Assembly: GCA_023423045.1 (NCBI GenBank)
Contig: JAFAGA010000086.1
Coordinates: forward strand, 1-64,000
DNA from: Bacillota bacterium
Lineage (GTDB): Bacteria > Bacillota > Clostridia > Lachnospirales > Lachnospiraceae
DNA length: 64,000 nucleotides
Reading direction: 5' to 3'
Shown: positions 17,735 through 26,801 of the stretch, piece by piece
Numbering within the stretch: position 1 is the first letter of the stretch
Layout: every line of letters starts with the position of its first letter
Notes under the pieces: model-generated
Seen by the model: only the letters and a program-made list of their open reading frames with translations
Database searches by the model: none
Told to the model about the DNA's origin: nothing
Made by a program: the position numbers and the translations under genes

Positions 17735-19111
17735 CTAAAAATCCTGTCTCGGTCCCCGGTGCACATAGCGTCCGGCCTTCTCCAGGACTACTCTGCCCTG
17801 CTCTGCCACCACCTGGCCCATTAGCAGAACCCGATCAGCCCGGCCCTTTACCGGAAAACCTTCGTAGGGAGTATAGTCACACCTCTGAAGCTGTTCTTTT
17901 GCCGTGATCACACCCTGATACTCGGGATCCCATAGTACCAGGTCCGCATCACTGCCCACCTGGATGGCTCCCTTCTTCGGATACATACCAAAAAGCCTTG
18001 CCGGATTGGTGGATAGGGCTGCACAAAGCTGCTCCTTCGTAATACGGCCCTCTGTTACTCCATAGGTATACAGCAGGACTGGGCGATGTTCCACTCCGGG
18101 AATACCATTGGGTATCCTGGAAAAATCATTTCTTCCCCGCTCCTTCTGCCCATGGAAATGAAAGCTGCAATGGTCCGTCCCGATGGTATCAATCCGGTTC
18201 TCCTTCCAGGCCTTCCAGAGGCACTCCACATCCTCCTCCTTGCGAAGGGGAGGAGATAAGACATACTTGGCACTTTCAAAGCCCTCTAATTGATATTTGG
18301 AGTCCTCCATCAAAAGGTATTGGGGACAGGTTTCTACATACACCTTTTGCCCCTCTGCTCTTGCCGCTTCCACAACCTCATAGCCCTTTTTAGAGCTGAG
18401 ATGGACAATATTCACAGGAACCTCCGCCAATCTTGCAACGGTCAGCAGCTGATGCACCGCATCCGCCTCCACCTCATCGGGGCGGGACAGCGGGTGCCCC
18501 TTGGGGGAAAGATTCCCCAGCTCCTTCTGTTCCCGGATCAGGGTATTCACCAGGTCCCCGTCTTCACAATGAACCCCGATGATCCCTCCCTCCTCCTTTA
18601 CCGCCTTGAGAATCTCATACATTAGCCCTGAATGCACCTTAAGGTTATCGTAGGCCATATATAATTTGTAAGAGGTGATGCCTGCCCTGGTCATATCCTT
18701 CAGTTCCTCTTTGGTATGCGCATTCCAGTCACTGATGGACATATGAAAGCCATAATGACAGGAAGACTTATCCCCGGCCCGCTCATGCCAGGCATTCAGA
18801 GCCTCACCCAGAGTCTCACCCTTGTTCTGGGTCGCAAAATCCAGGACCATAGTGGTTCCGCCGGCCACCGCTGCTTTGGAGCCGGATTCAAAATCATCTG
18901 CGGTAAAGAAATCTCCCGCATCCAGATCAAAATGCGTATGAGTATCGATAAATCCGGGAAAGATCAGCTTTCCGGCTGCATCAATCACCTTTTCTCCTCC
19001 GGCAGATAGATTCTCTCCCAGTTCGGCAATCGTCTCCCCATGGATGCGGATATCCATCCGCTCACTTTTTTCGGCTGTTACAATTATTCCGCCTTTAATT
19101 AAAAGATCCAT
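17735..19111 (-). CDS. hyuA: Dihydropyrimidinase/hydantoinase-like amidohydrolase
   Basis: A 458-residue cyclic amidohydrolase of the D-hydantoinase class. The metal site is visible: DTHTHFDL (about 56-63), the carboxylated lysine in SYKLYMAY (about 148-155), later His residues in GVHCEDG and IVHLSSKKG, and IGTDHCSFHF for the last Asp. The homologue in the E. coli yge cluster is HyuA (YgeZ). It would open a hydantoin- or dihydropyrimidine-like ring produced from purine breakdown. It follows ygfK, separated by a strong hairpin. Confidence 0.9.
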   Translation of the reverse strand: MDLLIKGGIIVTAEKSERMDIRIHGETIAELGENLSAGGEKVIDAAGKLIFPGFIDTHTHFDLDAGDFFTADDFESGSKAAVAGGTTMVLDFATQNKGETLGEALNAWHERAGDKSSCHYGFHMSISDWNAHTKEELKDMTRAGITSYKLYMAYDNLKVHSGLMYEILKAVKEEGGIIGVHCEDGDLVNTLIREQKELGNLSPKGHPLSRPDEVEADAVHQLLTVARLAEVPVNIVHLSSKKGYEVVEAARAEGQKVYVETCPQYLLMEDSKYQLEGFESAKYVLSPPLRKEEDVECLWKAWKENRIDTIGTDHCSFHFHGQKERGRNDFSRIPNGIPGVEHRPVLLYTYGVTEGRITKEQLCAALSTNPARLFGMYPKKGAIQVGSDADLVLWDPEYQGVITAKEQLQRCDYTPYEGFPVKGRADRVLLMGQVVAEQGRVVLEKAGRYVHRGPRQDF

Positions 19112-19139
19112 AATTCATCCCATTTCTGCGCTGCATCTA

Positions 19140-19217
19140 TGGCTGATTTATGAAGCTGCACACAGGAGCAAGTTTGTGTACGCAGCGCAGACACAAACTT
19201 GCTGAAAGCTTCCCTGT
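19140..19217 (-). repeat. Intra-operon hairpin between ygfK and the hydantoinase gene
   Basis: A perfect 13-bp stem AGCAAGTTTGTGT (19167-19179) / ACACAAACTTGCT (19191-19203) with an 11-base loop, extended by an outer GAAGCT/AGCTTC pairing. It fills most of the 112-bp spacer and has no T-run on either strand. Confidence 0.6.
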
Positions 19218-19223
19218 CACAGA

Positions 19224-22220
19224 TTATTGAAGCATCAAATAACGGTAATCCTGGTAAACTGCAAGCATCAAGTTCTTAATGTCAACGTACAGGTTGCTGG
19301 AATCATCGTTCAAGTCCACATCCTGAATCTTTTCTCCCAGCCTTACCCTGAATATCGCTTTTTCCGCATCCAGCGGAGCAAAGCCCTGGTTTTCACTGTC
19401 TTCAAAATCCTCTAAGGTTCTGAACAAAGTGAATTTCTCTTTATAAGGCGAGCTGTCGTAAGGACAGAAGCTGGTGCAGTTGCCGCATTCATTACACATA
19501 TAATCCACGTGAATGATCTGCGCCATCCTGGCTCCCGGAACCCGGACAGAAATATTGGCGCGATTCGGACATACCTCGGTACAAGCCTCACAGATCAGGT
19601 TACATTCCAGGCATCGGCTGCCTTCTTCCTTATCCTTACCGGGCATTGCCAGCACGCCCTTCTTCTCAGCAATTTCCTTCTCATCCAGAGGGCTTACAAT
19701 GGCTGCTCTGGGCTTCAATCCCAGAATATCATTCACCGCCCTGGAAGCATCCCTGATCGCCTCAACCACAGTAGCCGGGCCGCCCGCTCCATCTCCCACC
19801 ACATATACATGGGGTACGGAAGCTTCCATGGTGAAAGGATTGAGTTCAGCGATTCCTCTGCTGGTAGTCTTCAGACCAAGTCCCTCATAGAAAGAAGGAT
19901 CCACCTTTTCGCCCAGAGATGCTACTACGGTATCCACATCCAGCAGCACTTCTTCCTCTGTCTCCACGGGTTTTTGTCTGCCGGAGGCATCCATCTCACC
20001 CAGAACCACCTTATGGCAGATCAGTTTGCCGTCTCTATGGGCTACCGGTGCCAGAAGCTCCTTTAATTCTACACCATCCTCCAGTGCCAACTCAAGCTCT
20101 TCTTCATCCGCGGGCATATATTTTACGGTACGTCTGTATACGATGGATACATTCTCCACGCCCGGCATGCGTTTTGCTGCCCTGGCAGCATCCATTGCGG
20201 TATTGCCGGCGCCGATTACGGCCACATTCTTGCCCAGCTTTAATGTCTCAGGACGATTCCGGCAAGCCTCCAGGAATTCAATCGCATTGATTTCTTTCTC
20301 ACATTCAATACCAAGGGGCATTCCCTTATTTGCTCCCACCGCCAGGATAATATACTCAAAGCCGGCATCCGTCAGTTCCTTCAAATCAATGACGGGATGG
20401 TTGAATTCGAACTTGGCACCCATGGCCTTCGCCAGACTGACATCCTTCTCCACATCCTCACTGGGAATACGGAATTCCGGTACAATGTATCTTACAATAC
20501 CGCCGGCCTGGGGCCTCTTCTCAAATACCGTAACCTGAGCTCCTTCTCTTGCGAGGAAGAATGCGCTGGCGATACCTCCGGCACCTGCGCCCACTACGGC
20601 AACCTTCTTATTCTTATATTGACCCGAAGGCTTCAGCTCTTTGATCAGCTCATCATAGCCCTTCTTTGCCGCCACTAATTTGGCACCACGGATCTGTATG
20701 GATTCCTCATAGAAGTTACGGGTACATTTGTTCATGCAGGTATGGCTGCAGATAGTTCCGGTGATAAAGGGAAGCGCATTCTTATCTGTAATCACCTTGA
20801 GAGCCTCAAGGTATTCACCGTCCCTTACCAGTTTAAGATAGGTGGGAACATCCTGCTCGATGGGACACTGCCTGTTGCAGGGAGCCATGAAGCAATCAAT
20901 CAGCGGAACCTTATCAACGCTTTTTCTGGAGGGCAGCGGCTTTAAGCTCTTTGTATAATGCTTATCCGTCATGACTTCATTTACCATCTTCTGAAGCCCT
21001 TCTACATCAACTCCGTCAAATTCCTTATATTTCATCGCATCCAGCTTCTTTGCGATCTGTGTGCCTCTCTGGTATCCACCCGTCTTAAGGTAGGTGGTAG
21101 CCATGGTAACCGGCCAGATGCCAAGGCCGAATAACTGATCAATATTAAAGTAATCTGCTCCGCCGGAATAAGAGATACGAAGCTTTCCGTCAAAGGCCCT
21201 GGACAGCTTCAGCGCCACCGACAGGGAAAGGGCGCATAGAGCACGGCCTGACATATACATCTCCTCGCTGGGCAGCTCGTTCCGGGTAACATCCACCGGG
21301 AAGGTGTTGGTCAGCTTCACGCCAAATTCCAGTCCCTCTTTCTCCGCCATGCTGCGAAGCCTCTGAAGCATCGGAACCGCATCCTCAAACTGCAGGTCAT
21401 CCTTAAAGTGGAAATCCCCGAAGGCCACGTAATCATATCCCATACGGTCCATGATATCTCTGGCTGTCTCATAGCCAAGGAGAGTCGGGTTGCACTTTAC
21501 ATAGGTGTTCAGATGCTTTTCCTTCAGCAGATAGGAAGCAATGCTCTCAATCTCCTGGGGAGGGCATCCATGAAGGGTGGATACGGTGACGGAAGTGCAT
21601 ACCTTCGGAGAGATGTTCTCAATATAGGCTCTGTCCACCTTCTCAAAACGATCCGCATTCTCCAGCAGATAATCCATGCATTCCTGCCATACGGGTGCTT
21701 TGCGGGCATCCATAATATGATTGATAAAGGTATCGATCTTCTCTGATTTAATACCGGCCAGATCATAGCCCACACTCATATTGAATACGAATCCGTCCTC
21801 TGCTCCAAGGCCAAATTCCTTACTGATAATCTTAAGAGCAAACCAGGCCTTCACATATTCCTCCAGCGCCTCCGGCACGCGAAGCTCTGTAGACCATTCA
21901 CAATTATAGCACTCATCCTCAGCCAGAATACAGGGCTTGCTTACGGGAAGATCCTCCCCGTCCAAAATCTGAACCGTCTTCAACTCGAAGAAGCGGTTGC
22001 CCGTATAATAAGCTGTAACAATATTCTGCGCCAGCTGGGTAGCCGGACCGGCAGCCGGGCCGAAAGGAGTCTCCAGCTTCTCACCGAAGATGTTCAGCAC
22101 CTTGTCTCCCTGTTTTACAAAAGGTCTGCGGACTCCGAATACCTTTCCTGTTTCCTTTCTTTCTGTAAAAATCCAATCCATCAGATTATGGAATGGAATG
22201 GGTGTCATTCTGTCTCCCAT
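19224..22220 (-). CDS. ygfK: YgfK-type iron-sulfur flavoprotein (putative selenate reductase subunit family)
   Basis: A 998-residue redox protein; E. coli YgfK is of similar length. Residues about 1-430 form a dihydroorotate dehydrogenase-like region (SVGYDLAGIKS, LHGCPPQEIE). Next is a cysteine-rich helical segment (CNRQCPIEQDVP), then a glutamate-synthase-small-subunit-like NAD(P)/FAD oxidoreductase with GAGAGGIASAFF and GAGNTAMDAARAA. Two C-terminal 4Fe-4S sites follow (CLECNLICEACTEVCPNRA and CNECGNCTSFCPYD). Despite the name, its conserved place is in purine/urate clusters. It likely passes electrons between NAD(P)H and the FAD-less xanthine dehydrogenase, or reduces a purine itself. AGGAGGA precedes the ATG. 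Confidence 0.92.
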   Translation of the reverse strand: MGDRMTPIPFHNLMDWIFTERKETGKVFGVRRPFVKQGDKVLNIFGEKLETPFGPAAGPATQLAQNIVTAYYTGNRFFELKTVQILDGEDLPVSKPCILAEDECYNCEWSTELRVPEALEEYVKAWFALKIISKEFGLGAEDGFVFNMSVGYDLAGIKSEKIDTFINHIMDARKAPVWQECMDYLLENADRFEKVDRAYIENISPKVCTSVTVSTLHGCPPQEIESIASYLLKEKHLNTYVKCNPTLLGYETARDIMDRMGYDYVAFGDFHFKDDLQFEDAVPMLQRLRSMAEKEGLEFGVKLTNTFPVDVTRNELPSEEMYMSGRALCALSLSVALKLSRAFDGKLRISYSGGADYFNIDQLFGLGIWPVTMATTYLKTGGYQRGTQIAKKLDAMKYKEFDGVDVEGLQKMVNEVMTDKHYTKSLKPLPSRKSVDKVPLIDCFMAPCNRQCPIEQDVPTYLKLVRDGEYLEALKVITDKNALPFITGTICSHTCMNKCTRNFYEESIQIRGAKLVAAKKGYDELIKELKPSGQYKNKKVAVVGAGAGGIASAFFLAREGAQVTVFEKRPQAGGIVRYIVPEFRIPSEDVEKDVSLAKAMGAKFEFNHPVIDLKELTDAGFEYIILAVGANKGMPLGIECEKEINAIEFLEACRNRPETLKLGKNVAVIGAGNTAMDAARAAKRMPGVENVSIVYRRTVKYMPADEEELELALEDGVELKELLAPVAHRDGKLICHKVVLGEMDASGRQKPVETEEEVLLDVDTVVASLGEKVDPSFYEGLGLKTTSRGIAELNPFTMEASVPHVYVVGDGAGGPATVVEAIRDASRAVNDILGLKPRAAIVSPLDEKEIAEKKGVLAMPGKDKEEGSRCLECNLICEACTEVCPNRANISVRVPGARMAQIIHVDYMCNECGNCTSFCPYDSSPYKEKFTLFRTLEDFEDSENQGFAPLDAEKAIFRVRLGEKIQDVDLNDDSSNLYVDIKNLMLAVYQDYRYLMLQ

Positions 22221-22235
22221 GATTTCTTAATCCTC

Positions 22236-23567
22236 CTATCTGTTAATGCTGTCGGCAAGAGCCTGTGCCTGCTGTCTGCAGTCAGCCATTGCCTTGGCTT
22301 CATCAATATGAAGAAGCTCACGATCCTTCATTAAAAGCTTTCCGTTAATCATTGTGGTAACAACCTTGCTTCCGTTCATTCCGAATACCATATGGCTGTT
22401 AATATTGTTTGCCGTCAGAGGGGTTAACGGATCATAATCCGCTACAACAATATCTGCGGCGGCACCTTCCTTCAGCACGCCAAGGGGTGTCTCATAGTAC
22501 CGGTTGGCAATGCGGGCATTTCCTTCAAAGAGCATGGCCGGAACCTCAGACCAGGCTGCATTGGCATCGCATAGATGATGCTTGTGCAGAACATTGGCCA
22601 CCTTATAGGATTCAAACATATCGTTGGTGTAGCCGTCGGTTCCCAAGCCGGTTAGAATACCGCGATGATAGATCTCCATGGTAGGCGGACAGCCGCAGGC
22701 ATTGCCCATGTTGGACTCGGGATTGTGAACCACACAAGTATCTGTTTCCTTCAACAGTTCCATCTCCTGGGCATTTACATAGATGCAATGAGCGGTGATG
22801 GTCTTGGGTCCCAGAATCCCCACATCCATCAAACGGTTCACGATGCGCTTGCCGTGATTTTTCAGGGAGGAATGCAGATCCTCAATTCCCTCTGCAACAT
22901 GGATGTGATATCCTACGTTCTCCGGCGTATTTTCCCTGCATAAAGCGAAAGTCTCGTCTGAGATGGTGAAGGCGGCGTGCATGCCCATCATTCCCTTAAG
23001 CATATCATCCGTCTGCTTTGCTGCATAATTTATGAAGTCCGCATTCTCCTTTACGCTGGCCCTCATCTTCTCCTCCCCGTCACGGTCGGATACTTCGTAG
23101 CACAGACAGGTTCTCACTCCCAATTCTTTGGCCGCATCCGCTATGGTGAACAGGCTGTTCTCAATACTTCCAAAGCTGGCATGGTGATCGAATACCGTCG
23201 TAACACCGTTCTTGATACAGTCAATATAAGTGGCTACTGCGCTGAGCCTGGTCTGCTCCAGAGTAAGATGGCGGTCAATATTCCACCACAGGCCGTCGAG
23301 GATGTCCAAAAAACCATCCGGATTATAATTATTAATTGCCAGGCCCCTTGCCATAGCGCTGTAAATATGGTTATGGGTGTTAATCAGTCCCGGCATAATC
23401 AAGCCGCCCTTTGCGTCAACCCATTCCGCATCCGGATATTCCTTCTTAAGCGCCTCGGCGCTTCCCACCTTCAGAATCCGGGTTCCTTCCACCAGGACAG
23501 CCCCATTCTCAATCAAAGGTCTGTTCGTGTCCCTTGTAATTACTCTGCCATTACCAATCAGTATCAT
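22236..23567 (-). CDS. ssnA: SsnA aminohydrolase
   Basis: A 443-residue metal-dependent aminohydrolase of the guanine deaminase/cytosine deaminase superfamily. Metal ligands appear as NTHNHIYSAM (His pair), YHIHVAEG, AHCIYVN and GLGTDGYTNDMF. The ATG at 23567 with GGAG gives almost the length of E. coli SsnA; the longer frame to 23600 has no ribosome binding site of its own. It is the first gene of the leftward arm, with the stop 15 bp before ygfK. The exact substrate in purine degradation is not settled. Confidence 0.92.
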   Translation of the reverse strand: MILIGNGRVITRDTNRPLIENGAVLVEGTRILKVGSAEALKKEYPDAEWVDAKGGLIMPGLINTHNHIYSAMARGLAINNYNPDGFLDILDGLWWNIDRHLTLEQTRLSAVATYIDCIKNGVTTVFDHHASFGSIENSLFTIADAAKELGVRTCLCYEVSDRDGEEKMRASVKENADFINYAAKQTDDMLKGMMGMHAAFTISDETFALCRENTPENVGYHIHVAEGIEDLHSSLKNHGKRIVNRLMDVGILGPKTITAHCIYVNAQEMELLKETDTCVVHNPESNMGNACGCPPTMEIYHRGILTGLGTDGYTNDMFESYKVANVLHKHHLCDANAAWSEVPAMLFEGNARIANRYYETPLGVLKEGAAADIVVADYDPLTPLTANNINSHMVFGMNGSKVVTTMINGKLLMKDRELLHIDEAKAMADCRQQAQALADSINR

Positions 23568-23774
23568 AGCAATCTCCTTTCTTTCTACATAACTCGTCAT
23601 TTTGAGTACCTGGACCCAATTGCATTATTTTTTTTGGCTGTTGTATGAATTGTATAGTTTGTTTGACCAATCAATCTAATTCGTTTTTAAAAAAAATAAA
23701 ACTAAACAATCAACATTCTGGTTGTTTTTCCATTTCGTTGTAATTATGCACAACGACTTATGCTTTTTTTGACT

Positions 23775-23786
23775 ATTATGCATAAT
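23775..23786. promoter_or_regulatory. Candidate operator, 12-bp palindrome
   Basis: ATTATGCATAAT is a perfect palindrome placed between the two divergent promoters. Its repeat of half-site ATTATGCA 25 bp to the left supports a protein site. The AT-rich background lowers the weight. Confidence 0.4.
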
Positions 23787-24102
23787 TTAGCATACTATAT
23801 TTTATACTATTATAGTTTATCACTATCATAATGTAAAATCAAATGAAATTACAAAAAAATTAAAAATTTTATTTTTGCAGAAAAATGTATTGATTTTTTC
23901 TTTTAATATGCTATGATGAATCTAGACATGCGGATTTAAAATTCTTATCCGTCATCCTTCATGCAAGTTCTTGTATTATACTGATACCCAATGCATGAAT
24001 ACTTGTTTTTTTTCTCATAATAAGAAAGCATGCCCGCTTTTTTTAAAACTCATACCTGCAACCCAGGATCCGGGTAAGCATACTTTCTATCGTGCAAGTC
24101 AC

Positions 24103-24122
24103 ATGATTTCATATGAGATCAT
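24103..24122. promoter_or_regulatory. Candidate operator, 20-bp near-palindrome before ygeX
   Basis: ATGATTTCATATGAGATCAT is self-complementary apart from one T/G pair. It lies about 60 bp before the ygeX start, downstream of the likely promoter. Length and symmetry suit a TetR-type dimer; as RNA it would be a hairpin. Confidence 0.45.
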
Positions 24123-24182
24123 ACGATTTTGCATCCTTTTGTACGAAGAAGACCAATACATAATTTTATTTAGGAGGTAATC

Positions 24183-25391
24183 ATGGATAAAATCAAATGG
24201 ATTCAGAACACCATGCCAAAGACCGCCGATGCCAATCTTAAGGTTATGGACCTGGCCGAGGTAAAGAAGGCCCATGACTTTCATCAGACAATCCCCGGTT
24301 ATGAAATAACTCCCCTGGCCAACCTGCAGCATATGGCTGACCATCTTGGACTGGGCAGGGTGTATGTAAAGGATGAGTCTTACCGGTTCGGTTTGAATGC
24401 TTTTAAGGTTCTGGGAGGCTCTTTTGCTATGGCCCGCTACATTGCACAGAAGACAAACCGGGATGTATCCGAACTTGATTTTGAGACCCTGACCAGCGAC
24501 AAACTGAGGGAAGAATTCGGGCAGGCAACCTTTTTTACCGCAACAGACGGCAATCACGGCCGCGGTGTGGCCTGGGCTGCAAACCGTTTAAAGCAGAAGG
24601 CTGTTGTTTATATGCCCAAGGGTTCTACCCAGACAAGACTGGATAACATCAAGGCAGAAGGCGCAACCGCAACCATCGAAGAAGTAAATTATGATGAATG
24701 TGTCCGTATGGCTGCCGCTGCCGCTGCAAAGACTCCCAATGGTGTCGTGGTTCAGGATACCGCCTGGAGCGGATATGAAGAGATCCCTTCCTGGATTATG
24801 CAGGGTTATGGAACCATGGCAATGGAAGCAAGCGAACAATTGGAGGCAGCAGGCACCGATTGCCCTACTCATGTATTCGTTCAGGCCGGTGTAGGTTCTC
24901 TGGCCGGTGCGGTACAGGGATATTTCGCCAATAAGTATCCTGAGAATCCTCCCACCGTAGTAGTAGTAGAGGCTGACGTGGCAGCATGCCTGTATAAGGG
25001 TGCGGTTGCCGGTGATGGTGAGGAATATTTTGTAGACGGTGATATGCAGACGATCATGGCAGGCCTGGCTTGCGGTGAGCCCAATACCACCTCCTGGGAT
25101 ATTCTGAAGAACCATGTATCCGTATTCGTTGCCGCGCCGGACTGGGTTGCCGCCAAGGCAATGAGAATGCTCAGTGCACCCATTAAAGGTGATCCTCAGG
25201 TAGTGTCCGGAGAATCCGGAGCGGCCCCCTTTGGTGTATTGGTAGAAATCATGACTAATCCCGAACTGGCAGATCTGAAAGAAGAATTAAGGCTGAATGA
25301 GAACTCCAGAGTACTTCTCTTCTCAACCGAAGGTGATACTGATCCTGAGCGCTATAAAGAAATCGTTTGGGACGGAAAACAATATTTATAA
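24183..25391 (+). CDS. ygeX: Diaminopropionate ammonia-lyase YgeX
   Basis: A 402-residue PLP fold-type II enzyme. The PLP lysine lies in NAFKVLGGSFA (near residue 78), followed by TATDGNHGRGVAWAA and the glycine-rich QAGVGSLAGAV phosphate-binding loop. It splits 2,3-diaminopropionate into pyruvate and ammonia by way of 2-aminoacrylate. In E. coli ygeX belongs to the same cluster as ssnA, ygfK and hyuA. AGGAGGT precedes the ATG. First gene of the rightward operon. Confidence 0.95.
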   Translation: MDKIKWIQNTMPKTADANLKVMDLAEVKKAHDFHQTIPGYEITPLANLQHMADHLGLGRVYVKDESYRFGLNAFKVLGGSFAMARYIAQKTNRDVSELDFETLTSDKLREEFGQATFFTATDGNHGRGVAWAANRLKQKAVVYMPKGSTQTRLDNIKAEGATATIEEVNYDECVRMAAAAAAKTPNGVVVQDTAWSGYEEIPSWIMQGYGTMAMEASEQLEAAGTDCPTHVFVQAGVGSLAGAVQGYFANKYPENPPTVVVVEADVAACLYKGAVAGDGEEYFVDGDMQTIMAGLACGEPNTTSWDILKNHVSVFVAAPDWVAAKAMRMLSAPIKGDPQVVSGESGAAPFGVLVEIMTNPELADLKEELRLNENSRVLLFSTEGDTDPERYKEIVWDGKQYL

Positions 25392-25403
25392 GGAGGAAAT
25401 AAC

Positions 25404-26708
25404 ATGGATTTTAACAAAATCAAACAAGCATCCGAGGGCTATTTGCCCGCAATGACCAAGTTCTTAAGAGAACTGGTTGCAATTCCCGGCGAAAGCTGCG
25501 GCGAAGAAGGACATATCAAGCGCATTGAAGCTGAAATGAATGCGGTAGGCTTTGATAAAGTTGTAATTGATCCCATGGGTAATATTCTCGGATATATGGG
25601 AACCGGCCAGACCCTGATCGGATTCGACGCTCATATTGATACTGTTGGTATCGGCAACCGTTCCAACTGGAACTTCGATCCCTATGAAGGCTATGAGAAT
25701 GATACCGAGATCGGCGGCCGCGGTACTTCCGACCAGTTAGGCGGTATTGTATCTGCAGTATACGGCGCTAAAATCATGAAGGATCTTGGATTATTAAGCG
25801 ATAAATATACCGTATTGGTTACCGGAACCGTTCAGGAAGAGGATTGCGACGGTCTCTGCTGGCAGTACATTATCAATGAAGGTAAGGTAAGACCTGAATT
25901 CGTAGTATCCACCGAGCCCACTGACGGCGGCATCTACCGCGGACAGCGCGGACGTATGGAAATCCGTGTTGATGTTCAGGGTATTTCCTGCCATGGTTCC
26001 GCTCCGGAGCGCGGTGATAACGCAATCTACAAGATGGCTGATATTCTTCAGAACATTCGTGATCTTAACGAGAACGATGCTGCTGATGATAAGGAAGTCA
26101 AAGGCTTGGTAAAGATGCTGGACGAGAAGTTCAATCCCCAGTGGAAGGAAGCTCGCTTCTTAGGCCGCGGAACAGTAACCACTTCCGAGATCTTCTTCAC
26201 CTCTCCCAGCCGCTGTGCAGTTGCCGACTCCTGTTCCGTATCCCTGGATCGCCGTATGACCGCAGGCGAGACATGGGAAAGCTGCCTGGAAGAAATCCGT
26301 CAGCTTCCTTTTGTTAAGAAGTACAATGCACAGGTAAGCATGTACCAGTATGACAGACCCAGCTACACCAACCTGGTATATCCCATCGAATGCTACTTCC
26401 CTACCTGGGTTATCCCGGAGGATCATGCCGTAACAAAGGCAATGGAAGAAGCTTATACCAATCTGTATGGAACAACCCGCAGCGGTGCTCCGGACGCAGA
26501 TGCCATGAGAAAGGCACGTCCTCTTACCGACAAGTGGACCTTCTCTACCAACGGCGTATCCATTATGGGACGTAACGGCATTCCTTGCATCGGCTTTGGC
26601 CCCGGCGCAGAAGCTCAGGCTCATGCTCCTAACGAGAAGACCTATAAAGAGGACCTGGTAAAGTGCGCGGCAGTTTACGCAGCACTTCCCGCTCTGTACT
26701 GCAAATAA
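25404..26708 (+). CDS. ygeY: YgeY family M20 metallohydrolase
   Basis: A 434-residue M20 peptidase/deacylase-like protein. Zinc ligands are visible in order: DAHIDTVG, RGTSDQLGGIV, the catalytic QEEDCDG, then TEPTDGG and the late His in AQAHAPNEK. M20 enzymes hydrolyse amide or carbamoyl bonds of small amino-acid-like molecules. Here it probably acts on an acylated or carbamoylated intermediate upstream of diaminopropionate. AAGGAGG stands eight bases before the ATG; 12 bp after ygeX. Confidence 0.92.
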   Translation: MDFNKIKQASEGYLPAMTKFLRELVAIPGESCGEEGHIKRIEAEMNAVGFDKVVIDPMGNILGYMGTGQTLIGFDAHIDTVGIGNRSNWNFDPYEGYENDTEIGGRGTSDQLGGIVSAVYGAKIMKDLGLLSDKYTVLVTGTVQEEDCDGLCWQYIINEGKVRPEFVVSTEPTDGGIYRGQRGRMEIRVDVQGISCHGSAPERGDNAIYKMADILQNIRDLNENDAADDKEVKGLVKMLDEKFNPQWKEARFLGRGTVTTSEIFFTSPSRCAVADSCSVSLDRRMTAGETWESCLEEIRQLPFVKKYNAQVSMYQYDRPSYTNLVYPIECYFPTWVIPEDHAVTKAMEEAYTNLYGTTRSGAPDADAMRKARPLTDKWTFSTNGVSIMGRNGIPCIGFGPGAEAQAHAPNEKTYKEDLVKCAAVYAALPALYCK

Positions 26709-26801
26709 TTCAATTTAACAGGAAGTTCTTTGGCAACAAATCAATTATATAATATGTGTGATCACCAAAGGGGATTGCACCCAATAGAAAAGGAGATATG
26801 T

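Larger units (their letters stand above)
23568..24182 (+). promoter_or_regulatory. Divergent control region of the purine locus
   Basis: About 615 bp without a gene, very AT-rich between the two arms. Contents seen: a sigmaA-like promoter rightward (TTGATT 23890-23895, 16 bp, TATGAT 23912-23917); the perfect palindrome ATTATGCATAAT (23775-23786) with a half-site ATTATGCA at 23743-23750; a weak hairpin plus T-run at 24025-24044; and a 20-bp near-palindrome at 24103-24122. The rightward transcript would have a leader of roughly 260 nt ending in AGGAGGT. I recognised no known riboswitch. Confidence 0.55.

Noticed and set aside
23568..24182. Sigma-54 promoter or purine riboswitch in the purine control region
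   Set aside because: No GG-N10-GC element with the right surroundings and no guanine/xanthine aptamer core were found by eye.
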